From: UBA935 sp031555615
GTDB lineage: Bacteria > Bacillota > Clostridia > Lachnospirales > Lachnospiraceae
DNA: 25,666 bases
NCBI GenBank assembly: GCA_031555615.1
Contig: JAVBUF010000059.1
Coordinates: 1 to 25,666 of the forward strand
Direction: 5' to 3'
Position numbers and translations under genes: made by a program. Below the pieces are notes generated by a model. It worked only from the letters and a program-made list of their open reading frames with translations. It had not been told where the DNA came from and ran no database searches. This document shows positions 6,833 through 16,390 of the stretch, in pieces. Position 1 is the first letter of the stretch. The number at the start of each line of letters is the position of its first letter.

Positions 6833-7948
6833 ATGAATATAATACTTGATACTTTAATCTTTGGTATGCAGAAAAATGGTGGAGTTGCAGTCTATTGGAA
6901 TGAAATGTTCAAGCGATTCTTAAAAGATGACAATAACACACTTTATATTTTAGGATTAGAAAAAGGCTATATTAATATCGAGTTTCTGCAACAAAGTATT
7001 TCTGGATTTGATGGCAATCCCGAAAAAGGAAACAACTTGCAAATTATTAGAAATTCGGAGCCGCAAATTAAAAAGAAAATATCTAAACCAACTATATTTC
7101 AGTCAACATATTTGAGAGTTTCACATAAAAAAAATATTATTAATGTTGTTACGGTACATGACTTTATATACCAACTTTTTCCTGAAAGTGTTTTCAATAA
7201 TGCAAATAAACTTAAAGTGTTACTAAATGATTATCAAAAAAGAAAGGCATTTCGTGCCGTAGCCGGCATTGTATGTATTTCAGAAAATACTAAAAGAGAT
7301 TTACTAAAAATATATCCCTTTGTCTCAAAGACAAAAATACGGGTTATACATAATGCTGCAAGTGAAGACTACTATCCGCTGAGGAATAAAAGTTTTCCGC
7401 GGAAATTTTCTGTGCTTAACGGGAAAAAATATATTTTATATGTTGGTGGACGAAGCGGCTATAAAAACTTTGATTTCATAATAAAAGTTATTAAAAAAAT
7501 GAATAATCTCAGCTGTGTTTTTATAGGAGATGATTTAAACCAAGAGGAAATATTAAAAATTGGGAAAAAAATAAATTGCTTTTATCACTATAAGGACGTT
7601 CCAAATAGCGAGCTTAATATTCTGTATAACAATGCATATTGCTTTATTTTCCCTTCATTATATGAAGGCTTTGGCATACCAATATTGGAAGCTATGAAAA
7701 CTAAATGTCCTGTAATCGCATTTAATAATTCCTCTATACCAGAGGTTATGAGAGGAACAGGAATAATGTTGGAAAACAATGATTTAGATGGTTGTATTGA
7801 AGCCTTAAATAAGCTTGATGACAGTAAATTTAGACAAGCACTTGTTGAAAAGGAGTATGACGAGAGCAATTACTTTTCGTGGGATAAGACATACCTAGAA
7901 TACATTGAATTTTATCAAACAATATTAAAAGGGAAGCAATATGGGTGA
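6833..7948 (+). CDS. GT4-family glycosyltransferase (mannosyltransferase-like)
   Basis: Retaining GT-B fold transferase of 371 residues for EPS repeat-unit assembly. The acceptor-side glycine loop is at 11-18 (GMQKNGGV). VVTVHDFIYQLFPE (105-118) and GIVCISENTKRDLL (145-158) are typical of WbdB/WbaZ-like mannosyltransferases. The donor side shows ILYVGGRSGYKNFDF (201-215) and the E-x7-E motif (E278, E286) in FPSLYEGFGIPILEAM. AT-content and AAA/ATA codon use rise sharply here compared with the two preceding transferases. The last 8 bases overlap the following gene. Confidence 0.88.
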   Translation: MNIILDTLIFGMQKNGGVAVYWNEMFKRFLKDDNNTLYILGLEKGYINIEFLQQSISGFDGNPEKGNNLQIIRNSEPQIKKKISKPTIFQSTYLRVSHKKNIINVVTVHDFIYQLFPESVFNNANKLKVLLNDYQKRKAFRAVAGIVCISENTKRDLLKIYPFVSKTKIRVIHNAASEDYYPLRNKSFPRKFSVLNGKKYILYVGGRSGYKNFDFIIKVIKKMNNLSCVFIGDDLNQEEILKIGKKINCFYHYKDVPNSELNILYNNAYCFIFPSLYEGFGIPILEAMKTKCPVIAFNNSSIPEVMRGTGIMLENNDLDGCIEALNKLDDSKFRQALVEKEYDESNYFSWDKTYLEYIEFYQTILKGKQYG

Positions 7949-9098
7949 TTATATACGAGAAGTTGATGCTATTCCGCGATTGCTTCACATCGTTCCAGCT
8001 TTTACTTATGGCGTTGCATCATTTGTAAAGAACTTGGTAGATGCTTCAGACGAAAAGGTGATAATTGATGTGCTTGGAGTAGGTAGCATCCCTGAAAACT
8101 TTAACAAAGTAATAACGAGTAAGAAAGGTGAATGTATCAGAATTACGAGCGTTCATAGTTCCCCTATTAATATGTTGAAAGAAACGTTAAATGCTATGAA
8201 TAACCATAAATATTTAGCAGTGCACTGCCATGTTTATGGCTACAAGGGTTATGTTTATAAGCTACTGGCCAAAGTATGCGGAATAAAAAATATATTCATG
8301 CATGCGCATTCGGCTGGAAACGAATCAAAGTCTAAATTGGGATTAATTCATACCATTACGGAGAGATTTTTTTCGAGAGCACTGTCGAATTATTATATCG
8401 CATGCAGTTCATTGGCAGCTGCAGGAACCTACGGAGCAAATTTTTGTAAAACAAATAACATTATATTATTGCCTAATGCAGTAAATACTGACGCTTACTG
8501 TTTGGATTATTCACAAAATAAGATAAACGATTTAAAAGGGAAACTGTCTATTGAGAAAGATACATATATAGTCGGGCATATTGGTCGATTCTATCCACCA
8601 AAAAACCATGCATTTATGATTAATATAATCCGTGAGTTAAACAAGGATATAAAACATAATTGGTGCATGATATTTGTTGGTGACGGTAACTTAGAAGAAG
8701 AAATTAAGCATAAAGCAGTTGCAGAAGGAGTTGCAGAGAACATAAGATTTCTTGGACCACGCGATGATGTACCTGATATTCTTCAGATTATGGATGTTTT
8801 CATTTTGCCTTCTTATTTTGAAGGACTTCCAGTTGTTGCAATTGAAGCTCAGGCGGCAGGAATACCCATTATTATGTCAACGGAAGTGACAAAAGAAGCA
8901 GATATGGAAATGGGGATCGTCAGGTATTTACCGCTTACAGCAGATATAAAGGAGTGGTGCATTAATATTTCCGACTTGTTTATATGCAAACAGAAAGTTA
9001 AGGGAGAGAAAAGACGAGAAATCTTAAGAGGAAAAGGATTTAGTAAAGATATACTATGGGAGCAATACAAAACATTACTTCAGAATTTAGATGTATAG
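7941..9098 (+). CDS. GT4-family glycosyltransferase, EpsF-like
   Basis: 385-residue GT-B fold transferase. The N-terminal LLHIVPAFTYGVASFVKNLV (14-33) fits the EpsF-type subgroup whose first loop has G-x-x-x-F. HCHVYGYKGYVYKLLAK (95-111) and HAHSAGN (121-127) are subgroup-typical acceptor segments. IVGHIGRFYPPKNHAFMI (210-227) starts the donor domain. E294 and E302 form the E-x7-E catalytic/donor motif in SYFEGLPVVAIEAQAAG. It overlaps the preceding transferase by 8 bases, which supports coupled translation. Sugar unknown. Confidence 0.88.
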   Translation: MGDYIREVDAIPRLLHIVPAFTYGVASFVKNLVDASDEKVIIDVLGVGSIPENFNKVITSKKGECIRITSVHSSPINMLKETLNAMNNHKYLAVHCHVYGYKGYVYKLLAKVCGIKNIFMHAHSAGNESKSKLGLIHTITERFFSRALSNYYIACSSLAAAGTYGANFCKTNNIILLPNAVNTDAYCLDYSQNKINDLKGKLSIEKDTYIVGHIGRFYPPKNHAFMINIIRELNKDIKHNWCMIFVGDGNLEEEIKHKAVAEGVAENIRFLGPRDDVPDILQIMDVFILPSYFEGLPVVAIEAQAAGIPIIMSTEVTKEADMEMGIVRYLPLTADIKEWCINISDLFICKQKVKGEKRREILRGKGFSKDILWEQYKTLLQNLDV

Positions 9099-9138
9099 CT
9101 TTCAATAAAGTTGATTGAAAAATATGGTGAAAATTAAA

Positions 9139-10158
9139 ATGCGCGGAGATTTGATTAGTATTATTGTGCCTATATACGGAGTGTATAAATATCTTAACAA
9201 GTGTATATCTAGTATTTGTGCCGTTAATTATAAAAATATTGAAGTGATTTTGGTTGACGATGGTTCCATTGATGATTCAGGCTCTATTTGTGATGAGTGG
9301 GTGCTGCGTGATAACAGAGTACAAGTCATACACAAAGAAAACGGTGGACTGGTTAGTGCTCGAAAAGCCGGGTTAAATGTAGCCAAAGGCAAATATGTAA
9401 CATATGTTGATGGAGATGATTGGGTTGAACCAGAAATATATGATGATATTAGTGAAAATGATGCTGATTTGTTTATAAATGGCTATTTAGAAGATAATAC
9501 TAAAAATATTATTGAGAAATATAATCATATACAGCCAGGAATATATGAGGGAAGTAAATTAGATGCTTTGAAAAAAAACGCTTTTTTTAATTTTATAAAT
9601 AATGATTTCATTATTTACCCAAGTGTTTGGAGTAAGGTGTTTAATCGAGAGTTGCTAATAAAGTATCAAAATAGAGTGAGTAATGAAATTTCAATGGGAG
9701 AAGACGTTACTGTAAGTTTTCCTTGTATATTAAATTCTAATAGAGTAATAGTGACAGAAACTTGTAAATATCACTATAATTTAAACCCCAATGGAATGAC
9801 TGCAGGTCGAGATCAGAAATATATATATAAATGCATACCTCTATTTTCCTACATTTTTGATAACATGCTCTTTATGTATAATAAAAAATTTCAATGTCAA
9901 GTAATGAACTATATGTGTTACATGCTTTGTAATGGAATTAGTATTGCGTATGATTTCAGATATAAGAATAAAAATATTAATCGAAAAAATCCATTTGCTA
10001 ATCTTGAACCTCTTTTTAAATATAAATCCTTGATTGAAAATAGTGAGTTATACAAAAATGACAATATTCGAAGGGGCATGGTGAATTCATTATTTGAAAA
10101 AAAATATTCAAAATTGTTATTTACAACTTTTGCTTATCGAGTTCGAAACCATATATAA
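9139..10158 (+). CDS. GT2-family glycosyltransferase
   Basis: GT-A fold transferase. LISIIVPIYGVYKYLNKCI (5-23), VILVDDGSIDDSG (36-48) and YVDGDDWVEP (89-98) are the classical family A signature, the last containing the metal-binding DxD. The family normally begins two to five residues before the first strand, so I chose ATG 9139, which has GGTGA at a suitable distance. ATG 9124 and TTG 9115 are in-frame alternatives with weaker support. Codons are strongly A/T-ending. The C-terminal third (about 250-339) is Lys/Asn-rich and poorly conserved. Confidence 0.86.
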   Translation: MRGDLISIIVPIYGVYKYLNKCISSICAVNYKNIEVILVDDGSIDDSGSICDEWVLRDNRVQVIHKENGGLVSARKAGLNVAKGKYVTYVDGDDWVEPEIYDDISENDADLFINGYLEDNTKNIIEKYNHIQPGIYEGSKLDALKKNAFFNFINNDFIIYPSVWSKVFNRELLIKYQNRVSNEISMGEDVTVSFPCILNSNRVIVTETCKYHYNLNPNGMTAGRDQKYIYKCIPLFSYIFDNMLFMYNKKFQCQVMNYMCYMLCNGISIAYDFRYKNKNINRKNPFANLEPLFKYKSLIENSELYKNDNIRRGMVNSLFEKKYSKLLFTTFAYRVRNHI

Positions 10159-10217
10159 ATCAGGATGCTTTATTTTTAAGGAGATTATAAGAAATAAATG
10201 TTAGGAGTAAAATAAAG

Positions 10218-11633
10218 ATGGGAAGAAAAGCATTTTCAAGTGGAATTATTTTTGAAATGACAAATATTTTGCTTCTTAGTTTTGTGTTTATAATGGGTAA
10301 GAAAAGTGACTTAAATATATTCTATTCATTTTATGCCGTGATGCAGGGAACAATTGGTGTTATTCTATTAAAAAAATATTATCCTCTTTATTCTTTAGCT
10401 CCACTATTTCTTATTTTGTCCGAAATATTCCATTTTGGGCAAAGCTATATACTTGCTATTGGGAGAGAAGACTTATTAGATTATACCAACATTAACTTAG
10501 CTGGAAATATTCAGAATTATAATGCCGCGAATATATTTGCTTTTATGGTTCAAGGCTCAGTCGTATTTGGTGCTTTAATTGTTTCCAAGAAACGAAATAG
10601 GATAAGATTTTCTTTTACAACAGCTATTAGTCAGACTTTTGGGAGCGCGGATCAATATGCAGTTCAAATTAGCACATTAGCAACAGCAATAGGTTTCGTT
10701 CCTACAGTCATGTATTATGGGAGAATGATTTCTTCAACATTTAAAGGAATCTCTTATGCCGGAATTAGAGAAGCCTCAGATATTGGAGTATTATCTTTTT
10801 TTCAGAGCTTATACACTCCTGGAATTTTTGCACTGGTTATATCTTTAGCAAAAAGAGGGAAAAAAGAGGAAGCAAAAATTGCATGCTTTTGCGCTTGCCT
10901 TTTTGAAGGCATTTGTATGCTGTCCGGAAATAGAGGGGTACAGATAACTAAGATAATGGTATTCGTCTTTATATACTTCTATTATATTGAAAAATTTAAG
11001 TTAAGAAATTTTCTGATGCTCGGATTTGGTGCTTATATTTTGATAGTCTTTTTATATTTTATATCAGCAATTCGATTAAGTGGAATGACAAGATTTAATT
11101 TAAGCGAATTTTTGAAAATATTAGGAGGGGAGCCCGTCATACGACAGCTTGCACAACAAGGCTCGACATTGAATATGGTGGTATTAACCGTGAGGGATGT
11201 TCCATCGTATACACCATATTCATGCGGAATTCAATATTTAGCCAGTTTAATTAATGTTTTTCCAGGCACAAGCCACTGGGCTGGAAATTTACCTTATCTT
11301 GCCAATACACTTCGGTATCTTAATACTTCTTTACCATTAGGCGATTCATATATTGCGGAGCTCTATCATAATTTTGGATGGGTTGGAGTCATTTTTTCTA
11401 TTTTTATCGGTGCATTTCTAGGGCGAATTACAAATGCTATTAGTAGCGCCGTCTCTAAATGCAAATGCTTAGAAAGTGCATGCTATTGCGTGTTGTTTAG
11501 AAGCTTGCTTTGGATGGTTCGAAGTAATTTTTTTAATTTTTTATTTGAGTATGTTTGGGGATGTCTAATGCTCTATGCAGTTTCTCTATTTGTGCTTTCT
11601 CTAAAGCGAATGAGAACTTCTATTCGAGTATAG
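10218..11633 (+). CDS. wzy: O-antigen/EPS polymerase Wzy
   Basis: Polytopic membrane protein of 471 residues with roughly ten to twelve hydrophobic segments and a large extracytoplasmic loop between about 285 and 385. Wzy joins flipped lipid-linked repeat units at the outer face. Supporting features are MLSGNRGVQITKIMVF in mid-protein and the loop ending SLPLGDSYIAELYHNFGWVG before the last helices. This is the G-D/S-x-I-x-E-x-Y-x-N-F-G pattern of the O-ag_pol_Wzy family. A ribosome site (AGGAG, 10203-10207) precedes the ATG. It is AT-rich like its neighbours. Wzy sequences diverge strongly between serotypes, so linkage specificity is not predictable. Confidence 0.85.
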   Translation: MGRKAFSSGIIFEMTNILLLSFVFIMGKKSDLNIFYSFYAVMQGTIGVILLKKYYPLYSLAPLFLILSEIFHFGQSYILAIGREDLLDYTNINLAGNIQNYNAANIFAFMVQGSVVFGALIVSKKRNRIRFSFTTAISQTFGSADQYAVQISTLATAIGFVPTVMYYGRMISSTFKGISYAGIREASDIGVLSFFQSLYTPGIFALVISLAKRGKKEEAKIACFCACLFEGICMLSGNRGVQITKIMVFVFIYFYYIEKFKLRNFLMLGFGAYILIVFLYFISAIRLSGMTRFNLSEFLKILGGEPVIRQLAQQGSTLNMVVLTVRDVPSYTPYSCGIQYLASLINVFPGTSHWAGNLPYLANTLRYLNTSLPLGDSYIAELYHNFGWVGVIFSIFIGAFLGRITNAISSAVSKCKCLESACYCVLFRSLLWMVRSNFFNFLFEYVWGCLMLYAVSLFVLSLKRMRTSIRV

Positions 11634-11646
11634 TGAGGAAAATGAA

Positions 11647-12720
11647 ATGATATTAATATTAAGATCGCTTATGGATTCAATATTAAAAAAAATAAAAATA
11701 TATTATTTTTTGGATTATTTAAAGGGTTTCAAAGACAAATATAAGTTTATAGATTATAAATCTAACAAAAAAATTTTTTTTATGATGACACCCTCGTATG
11801 GTAACTTAGGTGATCAAGCTATCGAAATTGCTACAACAAAATATTTAAATGATTATTTTTCTGATTTTCAATTAATCAAAGTTCATTTAGAAGATAGTTA
11901 TTATGAAATTCCTGCAATAAAAAGTGCTATTACCAGTGATGATTTAATTGTTTTGCAAGGAGGGGGAAACTTTGGAGATCTTTATTATGAGTGTGAGCAT
12001 GCACGAAGATATATAATTAAAAAATTTCAAAATAATACTATAATTTTTTTCCCTTGTACATTTACATATACAAATTCAAAAAGGGGAAGGCAAGAATTTC
12101 TAAGATCTAAGAAAATATATGATAAACATAAAAAAATAATATCAATGTGTCGTGAAAATTATTCTTATAATTTTGCACAAAAAAAATTTAATTTTCTGCA
12201 TTGTTTCCTTATTCCAGACATAGTGACCTATTTAGCTTCTGAAGATGATGATTCATTGGATAGAAAAAATATCCTTGTTTGTTTAAGGCAGGATAGCGAA
12301 TCTTTATTATTAAATAAAAGAACAGAATTAATAAGTGACATATTTTCTAAATATAGAAATGCAATATTGATTGATACTCAGGTTAATAGAATTATTAATG
12401 ACACCGTCCGAGACGTTGAAGTATTGTCTATAATTAATTTATTTCGAACAGCAAAAGTTATTGTTACTGATAGGCTTCATGGGTTGATTTTTTCAGTAAT
12501 CACTAATACTCCTTGTTTGGTATTTCCTTCTGTTGATGCAAAAATTATAGGTACATATACGTGGATTGCAGATTTAAATTATATTAAGTTATTTAACAAT
12601 CCGGTTAATATATGTGAAGAGATTGAAAAATTACTTCATATTGATAAGTCTAACCCTATCAATTTTGAACATAAATATTTTAGTGATTTGCGAAAACAGA
12701 TGGAGGATTATATGAAATGA
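11647..12720 (+). CDS. Polysaccharide pyruvyl transferase family protein
   Basis: Members transfer pyruvate from PEP to sugars as ketals, adding negative charge to the polymer; some relatives act as glycosyltransferases. GNLGDQAIE (52-60), LQGGGNFGDLYYE (103-115) and VTDRLHGLIFS (273-283) are the family's conserved blocks in the usual order and spacing. No signal peptide is seen, so it would act in the cytoplasm on the lipid-linked unit. The Lys-rich N-terminus (about 14-42) may be a membrane-contact extension. Its stop overlaps the radical SAM start by 4 bases (ATGA), so the two proteins are made together and may modify the same sugar. Confidence 0.86.
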   Translation: MILILRSLMDSILKKIKIYYFLDYLKGFKDKYKFIDYKSNKKIFFMMTPSYGNLGDQAIEIATTKYLNDYFSDFQLIKVHLEDSYYEIPAIKSAITSDDLIVLQGGGNFGDLYYECEHARRYIIKKFQNNTIIFFPCTFTYTNSKRGRQEFLRSKKIYDKHKKIISMCRENYSYNFAQKKFNFLHCFLIPDIVTYLASEDDDSLDRKNILVCLRQDSESLLLNKRTELISDIFSKYRNAILIDTQVNRIINDTVRDVEVLSIINLFRTAKVIVTDRLHGLIFSVITNTPCLVFPSVDAKIIGTYTWIADLNYIKLFNNPVNICEEIEKLLHIDKSNPINFEHKYFSDLRKQMEDYMK

Positions 12721-13817
12721 ATAATAAAATTATATATTTTGTCGGGTGTGGGATTCCTGTTTACTCGTGTAATTTTAGATGCAAATATTGTTATTTAGAA
12801 CAACATTCTGACCCATATACTAAGGGCATTATTAAGTTTGCTCAGAGCCCAAGTTATATTTCAAAATTTTTTGATAGAGAAAAGCTTGGAGGATTATGCT
12901 ATTTTAATATGTGTGCATCCGGAGAAACTTTGCTACATCCTGAAATTATAGAGTTAGTAAATCTTTTAACAAAACAAGGTCATTTTGTGGATATTATTAC
13001 AAATGGTACTCTTAAAAAAAAATTTGAGGACTTAATTTCTTTATTAGATTATGAACAGCGCAAGCATCTAATGATTAAATTTTCTTTTCATTATCTTGAA
13101 CTTAAAAGAACCGGAATGCTTGAAGATTATGTTAGTAATGTTCATATAGTAAAAGCATCGGGAATTTCTTTTTCTATTGAAATCACACCTCATGATGAAT
13201 TGATACCGTATATAGAAGAGATTAAACAATTTTCGATAAAAAACTTTGGCGCACTTCCGCATATTACTGTTGCAAGAAACGAAGCCACAACTAATATTGA
13301 ACTTTTAACAAAATTATTACGGGATGAATATAAAAAGGTGTGGTCTGTATTTGAATCTAAAATGTTTGATTTCAAATTTTCTATTTTTAGTGTCAGGAGA
13401 TATGAGTTTTGTTATGCTGGATTATGGAGTTTACAGTTGTCGCTGGAGAGCGGAGAATACTATCAATGTTATGGTGGGGATTTACTTGGAAATATAAAAG
13501 ATGGAAAACTCAAACTAAAAGCTATTGGTTCATGCCGGCAGCCACACTGTTTTAATGGGCATGCATATCTTACTTATGGAAATATTCCTGAGTTAGATTC
13601 ACCAGTATATACTGATATGAGAGACCGAATATGTTTAGATGGAACACATTGGATTCAGGAAGAATGTAGGGATTTCTTTTCTACGAAACTAATTGATAAT
13701 CATACAGAACTTTCTGAAAGTGAAAAGAACCGTATAAAACGTTGTTCTTACCTTGACAGAGTATTAAATAGATTAAAAAGAGGAATAATTCACTTGCCAA
13801 ACAGAATTAAAGGATAA
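12717..13817 (+). CDS. Radical SAM protein with SPASM-like C-terminal cysteines
   Basis: The N-terminus holds the radical SAM cluster motif C18-x3-C22-x2-C25 (CNFRCKYC), followed by SGETLLHPEI (68-77) and DIITNGT (92-98), standard barrel segments. The C-terminal part has C232, then C251 after 18 residues, LGNI (257-260), C273, C278 and further Cys at 306, 317 and 343. This resembles an auxiliary Fe-S (SPASM/twitch) region. Such enzymes usually modify peptides or aminoglycoside-like sugars. No precursor peptide gene is seen nearby. Within an EPS operon and fused by ATGA overlap to the pyruvyltransferase gene, it probably performs an oxidation, epimerisation or dehydration of a sugar or lipid-linked glycan. 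The substrate is inference. Confidence 0.82.
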   Translation: MNNKIIYFVGCGIPVYSCNFRCKYCYLEQHSDPYTKGIIKFAQSPSYISKFFDREKLGGLCYFNMCASGETLLHPEIIELVNLLTKQGHFVDIITNGTLKKKFEDLISLLDYEQRKHLMIKFSFHYLELKRTGMLEDYVSNVHIVKASGISFSIEITPHDELIPYIEEIKQFSIKNFGALPHITVARNEATTNIELLTKLLRDEYKKVWSVFESKMFDFKFSIFSVRRYEFCYAGLWSLQLSLESGEYYQCYGGDLLGNIKDGKLKLKAIGSCRQPHCFNGHAYLTYGNIPELDSPVYTDMRDRICLDGTHWIQEECRDFFSTKLIDNHTELSESEKNRIKRCSYLDRVLNRLKRGIIHLPNRIKG

Positions 13818-13824
13818 AATTTTA

Positions 13825-16269
13825 ATGCAGGTTATGAATAGAGCAAAAGCCGTTTATACAAATACTATAGTTACCTTAACAGTTCAAGTAATACAGATAA
13901 TACTTGGATTCTTAGTAAGAAAACTTTTTATAAAATATTTAGGTGTTACATATTTGGGGTATAATTCTGTATTTCAAAATATTTTACAAGCATTAAATTT
14001 AGCAGATCTTGGCATTGGTGTTGCAATTACTAGTTTTTTGTATTTACCATTGGCCCACAAAGATTATGATAAAGTTTCAGCACTAATGTATATTTATAAG
14101 AGGATCTACAGGATAATTGGTGTGATAGTACTTGTTTTAGGTATTTTGTTTTCAGCCTTTTTGGGAATACTTATTCCGGACGCTGCATGTAGCATTTGGG
14201 AACTCAGGTTTTTATTTTATATTAATCTAATTGGCACAGTTTCAACTTATTATATGGCATATAAAAGAACATTGGTTATTGCTGATCAAAATTCTTATAT
14301 TATAGCGATAATTGATTCTACAGCATTTATTGTAATATCTATTTTACAAATTATAGGCTTGCTAATTTTACCAAGTTATGTTATCTATGCAATATTAAAC
14401 GTAGCAAAAAACTTAACTTCAAATCTTATTATTTCAATTGGATGTGATGCCAGATACGGAAAAGTTGATAAATATTCGGTTCTGGAAATGGAAAAATTCA
14501 AGCCTCAGATCTTTGGATTTATGAAAGATGTATTTATATCCAGATTGGGGGCGTATATTTTCTATAGTACAGATAATATTATTATTTCTGTATTTAAAGG
14601 ATCTTTACTTGCAGGTTATCTTTCAAACTACACACTAGTTACAATGCAGGTAGCTAATTTAATAAACCAAATACTGACTTCAATACAAGCAACATACGGT
14701 AATTATATAAGCGTTACTGATGATAATTCAAAACAGTGTAAAATGACGGATAGCTATTTATGTATGAACTATGGCATTGGTAATTTTTGTATGTTGTGTA
14801 CATTGCTTTTGATACAACCATTTATTAAGCAACTCTTTGGAACGCAATATTTACTTAAAGGCTCTACAGCATTATTATTGTCAATAAACCTGATTCTAAC
14901 AATAATGATACAGATACCTTCTCAGGTATTTATTATTTATAAGTTATATAAATATGACAAACCGATAATCATCTTATCTGCATGTGTAAATATTGTATTA
15001 TCAATAATTTTAGTTCAGATCATTGATATTGATGGAGTGTTGATTGGTACATTGGTAACCTCCCTTTTTTATTTGCTCTCTCGATTTTATATAATAAGTA
15101 AATATGTATTTAAAATTAAGTATTTCTATTATATAAAACTTTTTATTAAATATTTATTTTTTTCTCTGTGCTCATTTTTTATTACATACTTTTCAGTAAG
15201 GAACATTACGGGCAATGGGATTCTAAGCTTCGCTATTCGGACGGTACTTGTTGGATTAATTGCATTACTTTCCACAGTGACTTTGCTGTCTTTTACTAGG
15301 GATTTTGATTTTCTTATCCATAAAATGATTCCGGTAAAATTACATAAGTTTTTTAGTAAAGCTTCATTTACGAGCTTTTTATTTGCAACTGTATTCTTGG
15401 CGATTTTGATTGGGGGGGAGGCGTATAGATTAAATCAAAATTCTTTTTTTGATGCAGGAAATAAAAGCTATGAGAGAACCGATTCATATTTTGCAGTTAA
15501 GGAAACCGGGAAGAATATTTTTCATCTCTCAGTTGATGATACAGTAGAAGTTTTCAAGGACCTTACCATGAATAATTACGATTCTATATTTGATAACCGT
15601 ACGCTTTCTTGGATTAAAAAAATACATGATGAGTACGGGGTGGTAGTATCATGCTATGTATTCTATCAGGATAGCGACTTTGACTTGAGGCAATGCCCAG
15701 CTGTTTATAGGTATGAATTTGAACAGAACAACACCTGGTTGAGATTTGGATTCCATACCTTGAGCGGAGATAAGAACTATACAGATTCAACAGCAGAAGA
15801 AATAACAACTGATTATGAGAAAACTATAGAACAATTGATCCGTATAGTTGGCGCCGATTCCATAGACAATGTTATCAGATTACAAAATTTTGCAGGAAAC
15901 GCAGATTGTGTTAATGCTTTAGTTTCCATTTCAGTCGAGCCGATCGTTGGGTTGTTGACAGCAGATGATAATAGAAATAGCTATGATCTTTCCGCTGAAA
16001 AGAGTGCATATATATATTGCCATGATGAACTTGAAGAGGAGAACGGACTAAGTTATTTTTCCACAGATCTTAGAATTGAAAATATTGATAATGTTTACAA
16101 AAAATTAAAAGAGTTTAATTCTGATTCATGGTGTAATCAGCTCGGAGATTTAGTTATATTTACACATGAATGGGCATTGAATGCAGAGGAGAAATCTAAG
16201 ATAGAAAAGTTCTGTGAATATGCTTTTGAAAACGGATATAAATTTGAATTTTTTGAAGATATGAAATAA
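13825..16269 (+). CDS. wzx: Wzx-type flippase fused to an extracellular polysaccharide-deacetylase-like domain
   Basis: 814 residues, against about 450-520 for ordinary flippases. Residues 1-500 are a PST/MOP-type flippase with about 14 hydrophobic helices and an NRAKAVYTNT-type start. Another hydrophobic helix (about 515-531) leads to a soluble domain of about 280 residues with SVDDTVEVFKDL (569-580; D571, D572), VVVSCYVFYQ, WLRFGFHTLS (H644), RLQNFAGN (R685) and IFTHEWAL (H781). This resembles NodB-like deacetylase folds found as separate proteins in glycan clusters. The frame is continuous, with no internal ribosome site and ATG at the junction. The extra helix should place the domain outside the cell, where it could edit flipped units. 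A G7 tract lies at the join. Confidence 0.82.
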   Translation: MQVMNRAKAVYTNTIVTLTVQVIQIILGFLVRKLFIKYLGVTYLGYNSVFQNILQALNLADLGIGVAITSFLYLPLAHKDYDKVSALMYIYKRIYRIIGVIVLVLGILFSAFLGILIPDAACSIWELRFLFYINLIGTVSTYYMAYKRTLVIADQNSYIIAIIDSTAFIVISILQIIGLLILPSYVIYAILNVAKNLTSNLIISIGCDARYGKVDKYSVLEMEKFKPQIFGFMKDVFISRLGAYIFYSTDNIIISVFKGSLLAGYLSNYTLVTMQVANLINQILTSIQATYGNYISVTDDNSKQCKMTDSYLCMNYGIGNFCMLCTLLLIQPFIKQLFGTQYLLKGSTALLLSINLILTIMIQIPSQVFIIYKLYKYDKPIIILSACVNIVLSIILVQIIDIDGVLIGTLVTSLFYLLSRFYIISKYVFKIKYFYYIKLFIKYLFFSLCSFFITYFSVRNITGNGILSFAIRTVLVGLIALLSTVTLLSFTRDFDFLIHKMIPVKLHKFFSKASFTSFLFATVFLAILIGGEAYRLNQNSFFDAGNKSYERTDSYFAVKETGKNIFHLSVDDTVEVFKDLTMNNYDSIFDNRTLSWIKKIHDEYGVVVSCYVFYQDSDFDLRQCPAVYRYEFEQNNTWLRFGFHTLSGDKNYTDSTAEEITTDYEKTIEQLIRIVGADSIDNVIRLQNFAGNADCVNALVSISVEPIVGLLTADDNRNSYDLSAEKSAYIYCHDELEEENGLSYFSTDLRIENIDNVYKKLKEFNSDSWCNQLGDLVIFTHEWALNAEEKSKIEKFCEYAFENGYKFEFFEDMK
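15412..15418 (+). repeat. G7 homopolymer at the flippase-deacetylase junction
   Basis: Seven consecutive G bases encode Gly530-Gly531 and the first base of Glu532, at the end of the last hydrophobic helix. With G6 the frame reaches TAA within five codons; with G8 it reaches TAG within four. Either change leaves the flippase part whole and deletes the whole extracellular domain. It is a potential slippage site or, alternatively, a point to verify for sequencing error. Confidence 0.7.
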
Positions 16270-16390
16270 ACCTGGAAATAGGTATCGATAGTTTTTGTAA
16301 ATCTTATCAAGAAAATGCTGATGAAGATAAAAGGCAAAGCGCATAGGTGTCAGATACATATAGCGAAAAAAGCAAAGTGAGTGAACAACA

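Noticed and set aside
10198..10215. Five-codon frame (MLGVK) with a ribosome site just before wzy
   Set aside because: It overlaps the wzy ribosome site and is too short to distinguish from chance; kept only as a curiosity.
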